The translations under genes were made by a program, and so were the position numbers. 64,000 bases of DNA from Leptolyngbya sp. Cla-17 (GTDB lineage Bacteria; Cyanobacteriota; Cyanobacteriia; Leptolyngbyales; Leptolyngbyaceae), in contig NZ_JAEVYN010000002.1 in NCBI RefSeq assembly GCF_016807185.1, forward strand, positions 186,001 through 250,000, in the 5' to 3' direction. Positions 63,124 to 64,000 of this stretch are shown here, one piece after another. The notes below the pieces were generated by a model. The model saw only the letters and a list, made by a program, of their open reading frames with translations, did not search any database and was not told where the DNA came from. Position 1 is the stretch's first letter, and each line of letters begins with the position of its first letter.

Positions 63124-63726
63124 ATGGCAGCAATGAACTCCCCAATATCCTCTGTTAAAACAGCTAAAACCGCGCGATCGCTCAAAACAAACTGCATTCT
63201 CCTTCAGGAAATTGTAGAAAACCTCATAGATGGCGTGTTGATTGTTACAACAACTGGAGAATGGGTGTATGGCAATTACAATGCCCATCGGATTTGTCAG
63301 CAGTTGAATGTTGGGCAGCCCACAGCGGAAATGGTGCCTCAAAAAGTGTGGCAAATTTGCCAGGTATTTATTGCTAATCACCAAGTTTTAAGTGAACCAA
63401 CAACCATAGAACCTGTAATGGTTGAAGCGGAGATTACCATAGAATTAGCTGTTCGCTATCGGGTGCGGGTACGATGGTTTCGATTAGAGGACACTCATAG
63501 CCCTCATTTGTTAGTTACGTTGGAAGATTGCGACCAGGTGGCACGGAGTCGAGCGATCGCTGAAATTAACCAGTATGGGTTAACGGCTCGTCAGGCCGAC
63601 GTGTGGCTGCTCCATCGCACGGGGCACACCTACCGCGATATTGCTACGAAGCTGTTTGTTGCTATTAATACGGTTAAGCGACATATGAAAGATATCTACT
63701 TGAAACAAAAGTTGCACAGCGTGTGA
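63124..63726 (+). CDS. PAS-type LuxR-family transcription regulator
   Basis: A 200-residue regulator. An N-terminal PAS-like sensor (about residues 25-130; LQEIVENLIDGVLIVTTTGE) precedes a LuxR/GerE helix-turn-helix (about 148-200; YGLTARQADVWLLHRTGHTY, RDIATKLFVAINTVKRHMKD). It lacks a receiver domain, so it is probably ligand- or redox-gated. Its TGA stop overlaps the start of the following glycosyltransferase gene by four bases, so the two are translationally coupled. Confidence 0.85.
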   Translation: MAAMNSPISSVKTAKTARSLKTNCILLQEIVENLIDGVLIVTTTGEWVYGNYNAHRICQQLNVGQPTAEMVPQKVWQICQVFIANHQVLSEPTTIEPVMVEAEITIELAVRYRVRVRWFRLEDTHSPHLLVTLEDCDQVARSRAIAEINQYGLTARQADVWLLHRTGHTYRDIATKLFVAINTVKRHMKDIYLKQKLHSV

Positions 63727-64000
63727 TTTATCTGATCACGGTTAACTATTACTCAGCGGAGTTGATCGCCAAATTGCTGGCATCTATACATCAGGGTCAG
63801 GCGCAAGTTGATGTTGACTATCAGTTGATTGTTGTCAACAATTCCGCTGCAGAAGATTGCTCAAAGCTGGCCAGCGATCGCGTGCTGATTTTAGAAGCGG
63901 GAGAAAACTTGGGTTTTGGTGGTGGGTGCAATTTGGGCTTGAACTGGGTATTTGAACGCGATCGCGCTGCCACGGCATGGCTGATCAATCCCGATACTAC
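63723..64000 (+). CDS. Glycosyltransferase family 2 (5' part only)
   Basis: The gene begins at a GTG (63723) overlapping the upstream stop and runs off the window with 92 codons visible. The reading IYLITVNYYSAELIAKLLAS, YQLIVVNNSAAEDC and LEAGENLGFGGGCNLGLNWV is the nucleotide-sugar-binding GT-A domain of the rhamnosyltransferase-like GT2 group. The window ends at INPDTT. Possibly a surface-polysaccharide gene under the PAS-LuxR regulator. Confidence 0.87.
   Translation, partial: MIYLITVNYYSAELIAKLLASIHQGQAQVDVDYQLIVVNNSAAEDCSKLASDRVLILEAGENLGFGGGCNLGLNWVFERDRAATAWLINPDT

Noticed and set aside
1..64000. Frequent GCGATCGC palindromes as operator sites
   Set aside because: This is the genome-wide HIP1 octamer of cyanobacteria and occurs inside genes as often as between them.

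Overview
The window looks like chromosome of a filamentous cyanobacterium of the Leptolyngbya/Oscillatoriales type. Three things point there: the palindrome GCGATCGC (HIP1) recurs throughout; the gene content is oxygenic-photosynthetic (photosystem I subunit PsaL, the PSI assembly factors Ycf3 and BtpA, a high-light-inducible protein, system II cytochrome c maturation, pilMNOQ, a rimO-crhR pair, an SLH/OprB porin); and tandem heptanucleotide repeats sit between genes. The assignment is inferred from content, not from a marker gene.

Layout. 0-9 kb: a decayed cupredoxin/MerR-like remnant, a CPA1 antiporter, an EF-G paralogue, an Hlip gene, a RemA-like (DUF370) protein, an unrecognised small protein, an HdeD-like membrane protein, an intact IS630 element and psaL. 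9.5-12 kb: a ferritin-like Tat-type protein followed by an ECF sigma factor and its probable cupin anti-sigma factor. 12-19 kb: esterase, ispD, a GT9 glycosyltransferase, a lipase-like hydrolase, folB, tRNA-Gly(GCC) and a proA homologue that lacks the catalytic cysteine. 19-28 kb: desC, a YnbB-like PLP enzyme, an IS5-type element, a charged Ala-rich repeat protein, ycf3, gatC, unknown membrane proteins and an IS4-type element with a perfect 9-bp target duplication. 28-36 kb: an orphan histidine kinase, pilM-N-O-Q and an exonuclease. 36-42 kb: the rimO-crhR operon, btpA, and a pair of thiol-redox genes (a stand-alone thioredoxin-like protein and a VKOR-thioredoxin fusion). 42-50 kb: ftsW-ccdA-ccs1-rnhA, pdxH, a glycosyltransferase and a TonB-like low-complexity protein. 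50-57 kb: porin, K+ channel, ylqF, a CobO-like protein without a P-loop, dcd and an RlmI-like methyltransferase; several boundaries here are built from heptamer repeats. 57-59.4 kb: two abutting, broken IS elements upstream of carA. 60-64 kb: carA, a GAF-GGDEF cyclase, a UbiG-like methyltransferase, a PAS-LuxR regulator and the start of a family 2 glycosyltransferase that runs off the window.

How the genes fit together. Several loci serve photosynthetic-membrane biogenesis: PsaL, Ycf3 and BtpA for PSI, VKOR for disulfides, CcdA/Ccs1 for c-type cytochromes. Five IS elements of four families are present; three look intact or readable and two carry clear inactivating lesions.

I found no phage, CRISPR array, recognisable defence island or biosynthetic cluster. 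The best leads are modest: the thiol-redox pair next to btpA, two enzyme homologues that have lost a key catalytic motif (ProA, CobO), the heptamer repeats that form gene ends at 53.1-55.7 kb, the ECF/cupin/ferritin cluster, and a precisely readable 19-bp duplication that broke an IS701 transposase.
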